Source: Cornus controversa | Lineage: Eukaryota; Streptophyta; Magnoliopsida; Cornales; Cornaceae | Direction of reading: 5' to 3' | Length of the DNA: 64,000 nt | NCBI GenBank assembly: GCA_026545225.1 | Contig: CM048846.1 | Coordinates: forward strand, 15,933,001 to 15,997,000 | Shown: positions 11,831-23,000 of the stretch, piece by piece | How positions within the stretch are numbered: the stretch's first letter is position 1 | Layout of the letters: every line of letters begins with the position of its first letter | The notes under the pieces: model-generated | The model's database searches: none | What the model was told of the DNA's origin: nothing | What the model saw: only the letters and a program-made list of their open reading frames with translations | Program-made: the position numbers and the translations under genes

Positions 11831-12051
11831 CTCCGTTTGGTCGGAGGAATGGAAAAAGAAATGGAAGGGAGAGCGATGGAAAAATGACCTGCTTCGTCGA
11901 ATCCCCGTCATGTATTGTCATGTCCCGTTCTGTCTTGCCCAACTCGCACTGCGTTCGCTTGAAACGATTTTGAAGGAGTCTAGATAATTTTGAAATAATT
12001 ATGAAAATGAGAGAAAAAAATTCGCATCATTACGAGACGGGATGGGAAGAG

Positions 12052-12592
12052 CTAGGAAGTATGGACACGGACACGGAACACGGGTACGACAAGACACCGA
12101 CACGGTGATACGAAAAATTTTAAAAAAATAGGACACAGACACGGCTAGGATACGGCTATAAAATAATAATATAATATATTAATATATATTAATTATTCAA
12201 TAAAAAAAATACTACATTACATAAATACTTCAATTCATCATCAAACAATTAAAAACCAAACAAACTTATAAACAAAAATAGACAAATATATTAAAATAAA
12301 TTAAAGAACCAAACTTATGGTGTTTTCTATATATATTTAGCTTAGATTTTAATCATAATTTAGTATCATTTAATTTTCATTCGAAATATTTGAATATACA
12401 TCACTGCTATGAAGTGTCCGATACGTCTTCGAGGAGTGTCCGAGAAGTGTCCAAGAAGTGTCCTAAAAAGAAAAATGTCAGGATACGGGTACGAAGTGTC
12501 CGACACGTCCGCGGAGTGTCCGAGTGTCCGACACGGTATCCGAGTGTCCGACACGGGTACGGCACCCTCGGTGAAGTGTCCGTGCTTTCTAG
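12052..12592. mobile_element. Non-autonomous TIR element with GTGTCCG/CACGGACA-rich ends
   Basis: The left end is CTAGGAAGTATGGACACGG and the right end GTGTCCGTGCTTTCTAG, imperfect inverted repeats. An 8-bp direct repeat GGGAAGAG flanks it (12044-12051 and 12593-12600), as expected for a target-site duplication. Sub-terminal regions are packed with GTGTCCGA and CACGG motifs; the centre is AT-rich. There is no coding capacity. hAT and Mutator-like are both possible, since a 9-bp duplication with one mismatch can also be read. Confidence 0.65.
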
Positions 12593-12600
12593 GGGAAGAG

Positions 12601-12681
12601 TGAACCCCAATCCGTTTATATTATATATTTATCTTATTATTATGGTGTGTGTGTATATATATATAAACGGATTGGGGTTCA
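12601..12681. repeat. Perfect 21-bp hairpin arms around a 39-bp AT-rich loop
   Basis: Positions 12601-12621 and 12661-12681 are exact reverse complements (they start TGAACCCCAATCCG and end CGGATTGGGGTTCA). The hairpin separates two oppositely oriented copies of the GTGTCCG-rich element and forms the centre of a larger inverted repeat. Confidence 0.9.
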
Positions 12682-12981
12682 TCGAAGGTATCATACCTAT
12701 GTCGGACACTCAGATGACATTTTTCTTTTTAGGACACTTCTTAGACACTCTTTGAAAATGTATGGGACACTTCATAGCAGTAATGTATATTCAAATATTT
12801 CGAATGAAAATTATATAATACTAAGAAGATTAAACAAGTTTGATTTTTTAATTTATTTTAATCTATTTGTCTATTTTTGTTTATAAGCTTGTTTGGTTTT
12901 TAATTGTTTGATGATGAATTGATATATTTTTGTAATATAATATTTTTTTATTGAATAATTAATATATATTAATATATTATA

Positions 12982-14301
12982 GGGTAAATTACATTGACCT
13001 CCCCTGAGATTTGCCTTAATTACATGTGATATCAAATTTATGCATTTTGTTACACTCGGCTCCCCTGTGGTTTGCTCCGTTATAACACATACCCCCTCCG
13101 TCCAAAACTTGGTCAATGATATAAAAAAAATTAGTTCTAATGACTAAAATGCCCATCAACCAAAATGAAAAGACACTATTATCCTCAAGAGTGTTATCAA
13201 ATTACAAAACATCCTTATTCGAACTGACAAATATACCCTTATATGTCAAATGCAAATGGGTTTAGCTTGAAGATCCACTTGGACAGAGAGAGAGTTTTTT
13301 TTTTTAGAGAGAGAGTGGCAGGAATTACAGATGAGTCCACGGGAAGTGAAAGGGCAGGAATGGAGGCGTCCAAGAGGGCACCGGGGCATAATCCAGTTGG
13401 CGGCAGTGGCGGCGTTCTTAACTGTCCGATCAGTGGTCGGTTTGGTAGAGAGTGGTTTGGAGTGGGTAGGGAAATTGAGAACAGGTCTTCTGATTACATT
13501 GGAGAGTCTATGAATTAGATTCATTGTCATATGTATACATATATATACTTCTGATTTTCAGCTTAATTAAAGATTTGATCGTTTGAGGTGGGGTTCACTC
13601 GGAAACTTTTACAATGTGCTTTCTCCACAAATTCATGTGTTCTGTTTTTTGTTATGCTTGTGTGCTTTCAAAACTAAGTTTTTTTTAGCAATTTAATGTC
13701 TCATTGTTTTTTGCTCTTGATCTCTGGCCAAAAGATTTGTTTCTTGAGTTGAGTTGAATTGGATACTAACTTGTTTTGTCTTGGCAAAAGAATCAATTTT
13801 GGTTTCTAAAAATGGGAATGTTGGTCTTGTCCTGGTGAGTTTTAGTGGAGAAGGGTTGAGTTTATATATTGATTTAGTTCTGTGTGTGTGTATATATATA
13901 TATATATTGGAAATTTTGATCCTAAAATTGCTACTTTCTAGATAAATTCCCATAAATTGATCTTATAAATCCCCCTCCCCCCCTCTCTCTTTCTCTCTCT
14001 ATATAGTTTCAACCCAAATCCCAATCTTCTAATCAGTTTCAGTACCAATCAAAATGGGTTTCCATTATATATATATATATATATATCGTATTGTATTATA
14101 TTCGGAGTTTTTCTTGTATATTACCACAAATAGTTTGTACGTACAACAGTTGTTTAAAGGATCCATTCATTTTTATATTATTATCTTGGATGCCGGCGGC
14201 GAAGATCATTATTATCTTTCTCAGTGGGCTTGGGACTGGTGGTGGTGCAGTTGCAAAGCCGAAGCCTGCTTGTTATTTGCCTCCACGGCTACAAATTAAA
14301 A

Positions 14302-14386
<85 letters not shown>

Positions 14387-14854
14387 CTTTTTTGCTAAAC
14401 TCACTTTCTCTTTGTCTATGTCTTAGAAATTTATAGTAGCATATATATACATATATATAGGCATTGTGGGTTTCAAAATTGGGGTTATTTCGATTTTGTT
14501 TTTTCTTTTTCAATAAATACTTACCATGTTGGTTTCAAGTTCATGGAGCCTCTGAATGTAAAGAATGGAGAGAGGGAAGAAATGGTGGTGTATGTGGTGG
14601 GATGTAGTGGCAGCAGGTGGAGAGGAGAGAGAACGAAGACAAGGAAGGAGAGGAGAGAATTAAATAAAATGAGTAATATAAGAGGGGTAAAAGTGTCATT
14701 TCACATATAGACATATTTTAACTTCTATATTACTATAATATTGGGGGATATAATAGACATTTCACATATAAATTTGACGTCTGTGAGGACTAAACCGTTA
14801 AAGGGGTGTCTGTGTAACAAAATGCATATATTTGATGTATTGTGTAATTAGGAC

Positions 14855-14885
<31 letters not shown>
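12982..14885. mobile_element. Mutator-like non-autonomous element with 9-bp target duplication
   Basis: Terminal inverted repeats of roughly 110 bp: the left starts GGGTAAATTACATTGACCTC, the right ends GAGGTCAGTGTAATTTACCC. A perfect 9-bp duplication TATATTATA flanks it (12973-12981 and 14886-14894), diagnostic of Mutator-type insertion. The interior has no transposase. It holds more GC-rich, gene-like patches (13320-13500, 14190-14290, 14560-14650) and microsatellites. Short ORFs such as 13331-13513 (+) are unrecognised; captured host fragments (Pack-MULE) are possible but unproven. Confidence 0.85.
14305..14386. repeat. Compound microsatellite (CT)n(AT)n
   Basis: About 40 bp of CT repeats run directly into about 40 bp of AT repeats, inside the Mutator-like element. 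Confidence 0.97.
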
Positions 14886-14887
<2 letters not shown>

Positions 14888-14972
14888 TATTATATTATTA
14901 TTTTATAGCCGTGTCCGTGTCCTATTTTTTTAAAATTTTTTGTATCACTGTGTTCGTGTTCATACTTTCTAG

Positions 14973-16316
14973 TTTAAATATGATTGGTGATAGATATGTA
15001 AATTACCATACACCTTATCACATAAAAATACAAAAATTAAAAAAAAAGTACAATTGCAAATGTATTATTTTAAATCCGCTCCCCTTGCAGTCTCGTTCCT
15101 ACCTTGTCTCCATTTAATAAACAGTTTTAAATGGAGACGGAAGGGCTTTACTAAACAAGGACAATGATGAGATTGGGATATCCCGCTCCACTGTCAATAA
15201 TTGAAGGTTAAAATTGATATTACATATGTGTATTGGTAGGTAATTATTCTCAATTTTAAATGGATAAAAATAAAAACATGAGGACGGATACTTACCTTCC
15301 TTATCTCCTCCCTCTCTTCCATTCCTTTCACCTAAACAAGAGAAATTTTTCTATCCCTCGTGTCTTTCATACTTTCTTAATGTTTTTTTCCAACCAAACA
15401 TAGCAGTCAATTCAACCAATTATTATCTGAATTTCCCGAGAAAAAAAAAATAATCCATCCAGTTATATACTACAGGGATAAATTCAATTCGGAATATAAA
15501 TCATAAAAGTATGTACAAATAAATCCTGTCTAAAAGTCACTAATTTGTGAAAATATATTAAACTTTTGTATTTGAAAAATGTTTTGAAAGAATCTCTGAA
15601 TAGATGGCGGTTGGAGGGTTTATTTTTTTCCCCTTTATTTTATATGTATAATGTTTGTGTAAATTTTATAAAATACCCCCTCTATTTGAAAAATTATTAA
15701 TCTAGCCTTCACTTTTTTTTATTTTTCCAAAAATATAAAACTCTTCCCTCCTACTGATAATCTCTTTCTTCATTCTAGTCATCTTAGTATGGCTAAATAT
15801 ACAATTCTTTATTTATATAATGTATTTTATAAGTTTCGGTTTGTATAATGTATTTTAATAATTATGTCTTGGGATGACATAAATTGAAATAGGTCATTGA
15901 TTCACTCAAATAATATACAAGTAACATTTTGGTTGTTTACAAAATAATCTTATTCGATAATAAGAAATGATTGAGAATTTTCTCAGTAATGCAATCAAAC
16001 AAATTTCACCAATTCATTTGACTAGTAATACTTATTTGTCGATACAATTTCATCTTATTATAATAATTTGATTTTTTTTTATCTTATTATTGTTCAAGAT
16101 TGCCGCCCTCATTACGGCATTGTAAAACATTTTATTTTTACTTTTTGGCTAAATAAACATCACATACACAATTTTGCTCCATTAGGCTCGAACTCGTCAC
16201 CTCTTTTGAGGAGGTAAAATTATATCACTTAAGTCGATGACCGAACTATTGTTAACAATTTTTACTGAGGTGTGATGCTTTCAACAACATGTCTTTCCTT
16301 CCTACAATGATGTAAG
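14973..16316. other. AT-rich intergenic DNA, no gene seen
   Basis: No exon-like or coding pattern was found on either strand. A segment ending near 15405 (CCAACCAAACATAG) faintly mirrors 11826-11870 (CTCCGTTTGGTCGGAGGAATGG), which could be the two ends of an older TIR element enclosing the whole GTGTCCG cluster. Confidence 0.5.
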
Positions 16317-17031
16317 TAGGGGTGCACATGATACAGTTCTTTACGTTCTTGGTAGAACCAAAATCGGAATCATTTCTAGCGGTTCTTTAATGTTTGAACC
16401 GTAACAGTTGAATTCGGTTCAGTTCTTTGCGATTCAAGTTCCACAATGATCATTTGTCAATTTTTTTTTTTAAACATTAGTAAAATACACAGTCATACTT
16501 GTGCACCCTGGTTATAACAATAGATTAGAAACTATTAATATTTATTTATATATCTTATATTATATAAATATATAGAACATTAGAACTTATAAGCTAAATG
16601 TATTTATCTATATATTATATATTTTATACCTTATATATAAATAGAATGCTAGAATTTAGGCCATCCATTATGGCTTGGACAAAACTGGTTTTTTAAATTT
16701 AAATTTCAGTCGGCCACTTTATCATTTTAGCCACCCACATCACCATGTCAGGATGTCTAAATTTTAACTCCACAGCACCTTCTCCAGATTTTCACTACTC
16801 ACACAATAAAATAATATTTCACAATTAAATTAATCTAAAATTTTATGTTATACATATATATGTTAAAAAAAATTATACTTTAAAAAAAAAAATTCATAAT
16901 TTTTTTTGTTTTAAGTCAAAAAATAGCCTAAGTGGTACTTAAATTAAAGCTCTCGAAATTATCTTTGTAACAGAAATGGTTTCATCAAAAAGTTCAATTT
17001 GTAGTGAAAGTTATTGAGATTTAAGTAAATA

Positions 17032-17071
<40 letters not shown>

Positions 17072-17489
17072 CAAACTTCCATAAGTGCAAGGACAAAAAA
17101 AAAAAAGCATTTGCTGGGCTACTTAGCCAAGCTCACGTGAAACCTATAAATCAAGTCATGTCATTGCAAGGCTGCAGTGAAGTTTGTTTGGCTAGATATG
17201 AGTTTGGCCACACCGTTACTGATGGACTTAGAAAATATTAATATTTATTTATATATTATATATTATATATTTTATACTTTACATATATATTTATATAGAA
17301 CAAAGAACTTAGAAGCTATTATTATTTATTTATATATTATATATATTTTTAACAGTTTTTTTCCTTGGTCAAGGAACCGTAGTGAACGGTTCTTAAAGTT
17401 TGAAACCGGAATCATAGTAAACGATTTGATTCGGTTCAGTTCAGTTACAGATCCGATTCTGGTTCCACCGATTTTTTGTACACTCTTAG
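16317..17489. mobile_element. hAT-like non-autonomous element
   Basis: The ends are TAGGGGTGCACA and TGTACACTCTTA, with sub-terminal runs of GGTTC/GAACC (CGGTTCAGTTC repeated), typical of plant hAT-like elements. The flanking 8-mers GATGTAAG (16309-16316) and GATGTTAC (17490-17497) agree at 6 of 8 positions, so this would be a decayed target duplication. The interior is AT-rich with a partly duplicated TATATTATATATTTTATAC tract and no ORF. Confidence 0.65.
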
Positions 17490-17499
17490 ATGTTACTCA

Positions 17500-17850
17500 A
17501 CTTCATGCAATTTTATTTTTTTTCATTATATGGATCTAATTTTTTAATCTACTTTATCTAAAGTTATGTGCTTAGTTAAACCATAAATTATCATATCTGT
17601 ATTTATTAAATTTATCCAAGTTGATTTTAGTATTCTCCTTCTTCTATCATTACTCACACTATGAATCATCGCTCTTTCTACTTAGTGCACTTGGTAGTCT
17701 CTTTACAATATATACTCGAATGCAAGAAATTTTGGAGAGAAGAATAATTTCAAATGTGACTTAGGGGAGGGATTGGGCTCAGTCTTCAAATGGTATTATT
17801 ATAATTGACTATTTTTCTTTAATGAATTTTTTTATTTAATGTCACGTATG
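17500..17850. repeat. Dispersed repeat, copy 1 (pairs with 25128-25420)
   Basis: Shares long colinear stretches with 25128-25420, including GAAGAATAATTTCAAATGTGAC and CTCAGTCTTCAAATGGTATT. Copy 2 has about 50 extra bases between them. Confidence 0.8.
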
Positions 17851-17856
17851 TTTGAT

Positions 17857-18581
17857 TAGGGATGGCAACAGGGCGGGTACGGCACGGGTTTGCCTAAACC
17901 CATCCCCGCCCCGCTGCCTTTACCAAACCCGTCGGGGGTTTGAAACGATACGAAATTTCAAAATCCATCCCCGCCTCGTTGGGAGAAACCCCACCCCGTC
18001 CCCGTCCCGCCCCGCCCCGTTTAAAATTTCAAAAGGGGTGGGACAAGACGGGACGAGGCGGGGCCCCTCCCCACAAAATTGTAACCACATCAAATATCAA
18101 TAAAAATTGATTTTTTTTCAAAAAATACGAGCCTAGTGGATAGTACCAAATTTGATACTATTAAATTCAAAATAGTATAACCCTATTTAAGAAGTAAAAT
18201 GATAAGATTCCATAATTAAATAGCCTATTACAGAAAATATATTTCACAACAAAATAACTTAGTAACAAGTTTGATCCAACAATTAAAGAAGTGTTAATAC
18301 AACAAAAAGATAAAATGAAAACATAAGTCTTAATACAACCAAAAGTAAAATTATAATTTGTATATATATATATATATTTATAATAATAAAATATATAGGC
18401 CGGGCGGGGTGGGTACGGGGCGGGTTATTATAGAGTCCCGAACCCGCCCCGTACTAGCGCGCGGGTTTTGATTTTTTTTTTTTCGAACCTGTCCCTACAG
18501 AAAAAAATGGCTTCCATACCCTCCCTAAACGGGGCGGGACGGGGCAGAAACCCGGCGGAGCGGAGAAAATTGCCATCCCTA
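17857..18581. mobile_element. hAT-like non-autonomous element with GC-rich ends
   Basis: The inverted ends are TAGGGATGGCAA and TTGCCATCCCTA, with a perfect 8-bp target duplication TGTTTGAT (17849-17856 and 18582-18589). Both sub-terminal regions are rich in GGGGCGGG/CCCGCCCC blocks, in sharp contrast with the AT-rich core (18100-18390). There is no transposase, so it would need an autonomous partner. Confidence 0.9.
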
Positions 18582-18965
18582 TGTTTGATGTTAATAAAGA
18601 TAATGAAATTGAGTTGGAGAGTGTCAGTAGTCTTCCGGTATTGATGTTGCCACGTTACACGAGAGACAGATTGCGGTCAAGGTATTGATAAATATATTGA
18701 TGGTTATGTGGGTTGTTGACAAGGTATTTGGAGAATACAAGAACCTATTGCTGCATCAAAAAGAGGGCGTAGAGATAGACTTCTTAAACAATGGGTTATA
18801 GATAAAACAAAGACAAATTTTAAGGATTAAAGCTTAATTCAAGTTCTTTATCCTCGTTTGTTTACCTGCCAGTAACGAAGAGATTCCACGTGTTATAAGT
18901 ATGACTGTAAATAATTAAGTAAAATGATTCATTTCAAATGATGTACCATGAATTCATATATATAT

Positions 18966-20056
18966 ATAGCAAATTATACTTACCTCCTCTCTAAATGAAC
19001 CTTATTACAATTACCTCTCATCTAATTTGACATATTTCACTTACCCCCTCTCACTAACAAATTTTAACAGTTGTTAACGGAAAATATAAAATTTTTCTTA
19101 TGTCATTTACACTTACCTCCCCTCTAGATTGAATTATTACACTAACCACCCCTGTATTTTGAACTATTACACTTACTCCCCTCTAATTTGGATGTTTATA
19201 GTAAATACTCCCTTATCGTCAACAATATTAACTGGCAACGATGGTCAATACTGGCGTAACCAAATTTGAAGATTTATATAATAAAAATGTGAAATTATAA
19301 TTGTGCCCTTATTATTATGTAAACAATTTTAACTAAAAACTATTTTGTCACAATTACATTATACGTACCTTCGCACATATTTTCATAAATCATAAAGGCT
19401 AAAATATTTTAAAGGATCAAAACACATTACATTTTGTTCGAATTGTCTGTTAAACACTTAGAACAAAGATAAACTCCAAAATCTATTAATTTTCATCGTT
19501 CATCATTATGATGTCATTATCTGAATCGATAATCGATATAATCGAATGTGAACAAGACTAAACATAAAGGATATATTGACGGATATATAGATAAAAAAAA
19601 ATTGGCAATAGATTTAGAGAGAGAAAGAGAAGATGAAAGGCAAATATGTAAAAGAAAATAATTTATGTATTTTCTTTAGTTGGGGTTAGATTTGTCTTTT
19701 TGTACAAGTAACATAGGACAAAAGCTTTCCTACAAATATTTGAAGAGTATTTTGTCATATAAATCTTCAAATTTTGTCATACCAGTATTGACCATCGCTG
19801 ACAGTAAGTGTGCTAACGATAAGGAGGTATTTGCTATAAATGTCCAAATTAAAGGGAAAAAGTGTAATATTCCAAAACACAGTGGTAGTGAGTGTACTAA
19901 GCCAATTTAGAGGGAGGTAAGTTTAAATGGCATAAGGGTAATTTTACATTTTTCATTAACAACTGTTAAAATCTATTAGTGAGAGGGGTTAAGTGTAATA
20001 TGTCAAACTAAAGGGGAGATAACTGTAATAAAGTCAATCTATAGGGGAGGTAAGTG
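18966..20056. mobile_element. Long-TIR (Mutator-like) element
   Basis: About 300 bp at each end are inverted copies: the left contains CAATTACCTCTCATC and CAACGATGGTCAATACTGG, the right CCAGTATTGACCATCGCTG and GGGGAGGTAAGTG. The pattern of repeated CTTACCTCCCCT blocks resembles Mutator-like TIRs. The right terminus stops short at GGTAAGTG, apparently cut by the neighbouring retroelement. The core (19265-19770) is AT-rich and non-coding. Confidence 0.75.
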
Positions 20057-23000
20057 TTGTGAGTTGCGTGGTGCGAAAACGAATGCGAAAGTTAGATTTA
20101 AAACCTAGAGAGGGGTGATTAGGTTTACTCACTTTTTGCTTAATCTTTCAAATTATCCAATTTAAAATCCAATTAAAATTTCCAAGCAACCCCACAAAGG
20201 AAGTAAATAAAATAAAGTGCAGTAAAATAAAGAATGCACCAGATATATGTGAAAAATTCAGATCGAAAAAAAATCACAGGTGATGTTTTGTAGCCTCGGA
20301 GAAGCAAATCCACTATCGTCGAAGCAAAGTGCAGCAGACTCTGTCCCAGACTCACACCCACTCCACTTTGACAAGAATTTGATGCCGAACACCTCAGACT
20401 TACAATTGTAATTACCTCATCCAACTGCTGCAGATTCTCGGCTAACGTCAAAATCCTCTCAGAATGGTAACTGAAAGAACACAAACACTCAGCAAGTATT
20501 ATATCCCCTTCGTAACTTGATTTTCTTCTCATTCCTCACCAACGAACAGTTGTAAAAGAAACCAATCCAATTACTTGATAACGAAGAAATCTTCAATGCA
20601 GTCTTCAAACAATTGATCAAGCAAATAGACACCCTAAATCACTCAGTGAATATGTGTGTGCTCTCAAAAATATAATCAAATAATTTGAGAGAAAAATCAT
20701 TTGCTAGAAAAATATCTCAATGTTTTCTTTCTCTAGAATATAAGTTTATGTTCTATAGAAAGTATAATTAGAGAGAAACCATATGAGCTTTTTATAGAGA
20801 TTAAAAACTCTAATTTTTCTTGAAAAATAAGTTAAAAATCAATAGGAAACAAGTCCCCGTATTTTTGGAAAGTTCTACATCAAAACCGGGTCAAAACAGG
20901 ACTTTAGAAGGCAAAATTCGTATAGTAGAAGCCTTGGACTGGTCCAGCCCTATTGATTTCTCAAAATGAGATGCTAAGACCTTTTGGACCAGTCCAGCCT
21001 TCACTTGGACCGGTCCAACCTTGAATATTTCACTGTTTTGCTTAAAAATTCCTCTATTCAATATCGGAACCTCCTGGTTTGAAATATATGTGTTGTCACC
21101 ATTTTACCTATATTACGTGACTCTTATATGTGATCAATGATGTCCTCATGCACTTGGAACCATCTTGAAGCTTCAATCGATCGAATCCTTATTCAGACCA
21201 TTGATGGTTTTTTCTAAAGATTCAAGCTTCATCATTTGAAGAACATTTACATGGTTGGTATAGAACTTCATGCTCACTTTGAGACTTCAATTATATGATC
21301 AATGACAAGAATATAAAGCAAATATTATAACTTGATCGTGTTTCATTTTGACACCGACGATTGCTCATTACAAAAATATACGTCACAATCTCCCCATTTG
21401 GCAATTTTGTGATAAAATCAACCTAGAAAATTATAACCTAACCACTGAAAAAATCATATTACAATATGTCTCAAATACAAAGAAATATATCTTGAAAATC
21501 TCAAAGTATTTTGAGCAAGCTTTCAAACTTCATGTGTAGTGTCCGCCAAAAACCTATAAAATATAATGATAACAAGTATCATAAGGTCAGTTCCAAACTC
21601 CCCCTTAATCATATAACCAATGAAGTATACTATCTCCCCCTTTGTCAAAGCACCTATATAAGTCTCCTCCTTTTTGGAACAAATTGACAAAGTAAAAATA
21701 ATGAGAATAAGAAAGAATAACTCAACACATGATTAAGTAAGATATAACCTCCAATTAAATATATCACATAAGTCTCAAAATTATGGAGTGTTACACATAA
21801 GCATTGCAAAAAAAAAACATAGAAAACATAGAGCATATCATGTCTTAAACAAATAAAACGTAGAACATAACAAGTTCAAGCATCAAGTCTAGACATAAAT
21901 AAAACTAACTACTCAAAGTCTAGCAAAACATAAACTAGGTCTAAACTACCAAAACATAATCCTCATCATCACCATGAGCTCCAGAAGTTCCAGGAAGGGC
22001 TCTCCTAATGAATGCTTCAAGCTTTGAAAACTTCCTCTTTAAGTACTTCTCAAACCCCTTTATGGATTGATTATACTGTCTAGCAGTCAAAGCACGATTA
22101 GAATCTGTAACATAAAGTCCGGCAATAAGAGCATTGTCATCACTTTTATCCACAATCTCCTCCTCAATATGATGTCTTGCAGTCTCATTTTGAACTTTTT
22201 CTTTCATCTTATTAGTAATTGAAGGCTTAACATTTGAAGCTGTGAACTTTCCTTTGAGCTTCATCACTAGAGCATTTGAAGGAATATAAACAATCTTTAC
22301 CTTTAGAATCTTCATCACAATCAAAGGAAAAGATAAATCATTGGTAGCCCTAGAATTATTTGTCTCTTGAATCATAGTCTTTAAAATAGTTGCTGGCACA
22401 TTAATTCTATTACCATTTACAATGTGATACAGGATCTCACCTCGATATCGTGGCAAATCACCCTGATGATCATGAAGGTTAAGAGTGTAGGAGATAATCA
22501 AGTTCAATGTAGAGACATTGTCAGTGATGTAGGCACTTAGAACTTTATTTGCAAGTAATGTAGCATTCGGTTCACACAACATCTTAATGATTTCTTCCAT
22601 ACTTGGTCGGTTCTCTTCACTACCTATATAAGAAAATATTATACTATTTTGTGTCTCTGAAACTCCAATAAACTCATAAATTAATTGGGTAGTAACCTTG
22701 ATTTTTGTCCCAAAACATTTCACCGCCATCTATAGCAATCACTATAAACAAACACATTGTTATAGAAGTAGCGAACTATGTTGGGAATACAATCCTTGCC
22801 TAGTTTAGCTAGTGAAGCCCAACCATTATCTCTAAGTAGTGCACAAACTCCAAATGATAACCTTGTCATATGTTATCCAAATCAAAGCTCCGCTCATACC
22901 TCATTGGCCTACAACCAACCATCTTGCTATAATGATCAAAAATTCCTTCATCATCAACATGATCCTCCGTGAAAATTATATTGCCTTCTGGTGTTAGTGA

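Larger units (their letters stand above)
12682..14972. mobile_element. Inverted second copy of the GTGTCCG-rich element, split by a Mutator-like element
   Basis: 12700-12981 plus 14886-14972 is the reverse complement of the left copy (12052-12480), including the shared CATTCGAAATATTTGAATAT segment and the outer end CATACTTTCTAG. The GTGTCCG cluster next to the hairpin is shorter and more diverged here. The 1.9-kb insert 12982-14885 interrupts it. Confidence 0.7.

Noticed and set aside
11614..11973. Plus-strand ORF of 119 codons upstream of the Tm-1-like gene
   Set aside because: It lies antisense to the Tm-1-like leader and promoter, with low-complexity start and no domain.
12601..12681. Hairpin as a transcription terminator
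   Set aside because: This is plant nuclear DNA and the hairpin marks the junction of two inverted transposon copies.
13331..13513. Small ORF in the Mutator-like element as a host gene
   Set aside because: No recognisable domain; kept only as a candidate captured fragment.
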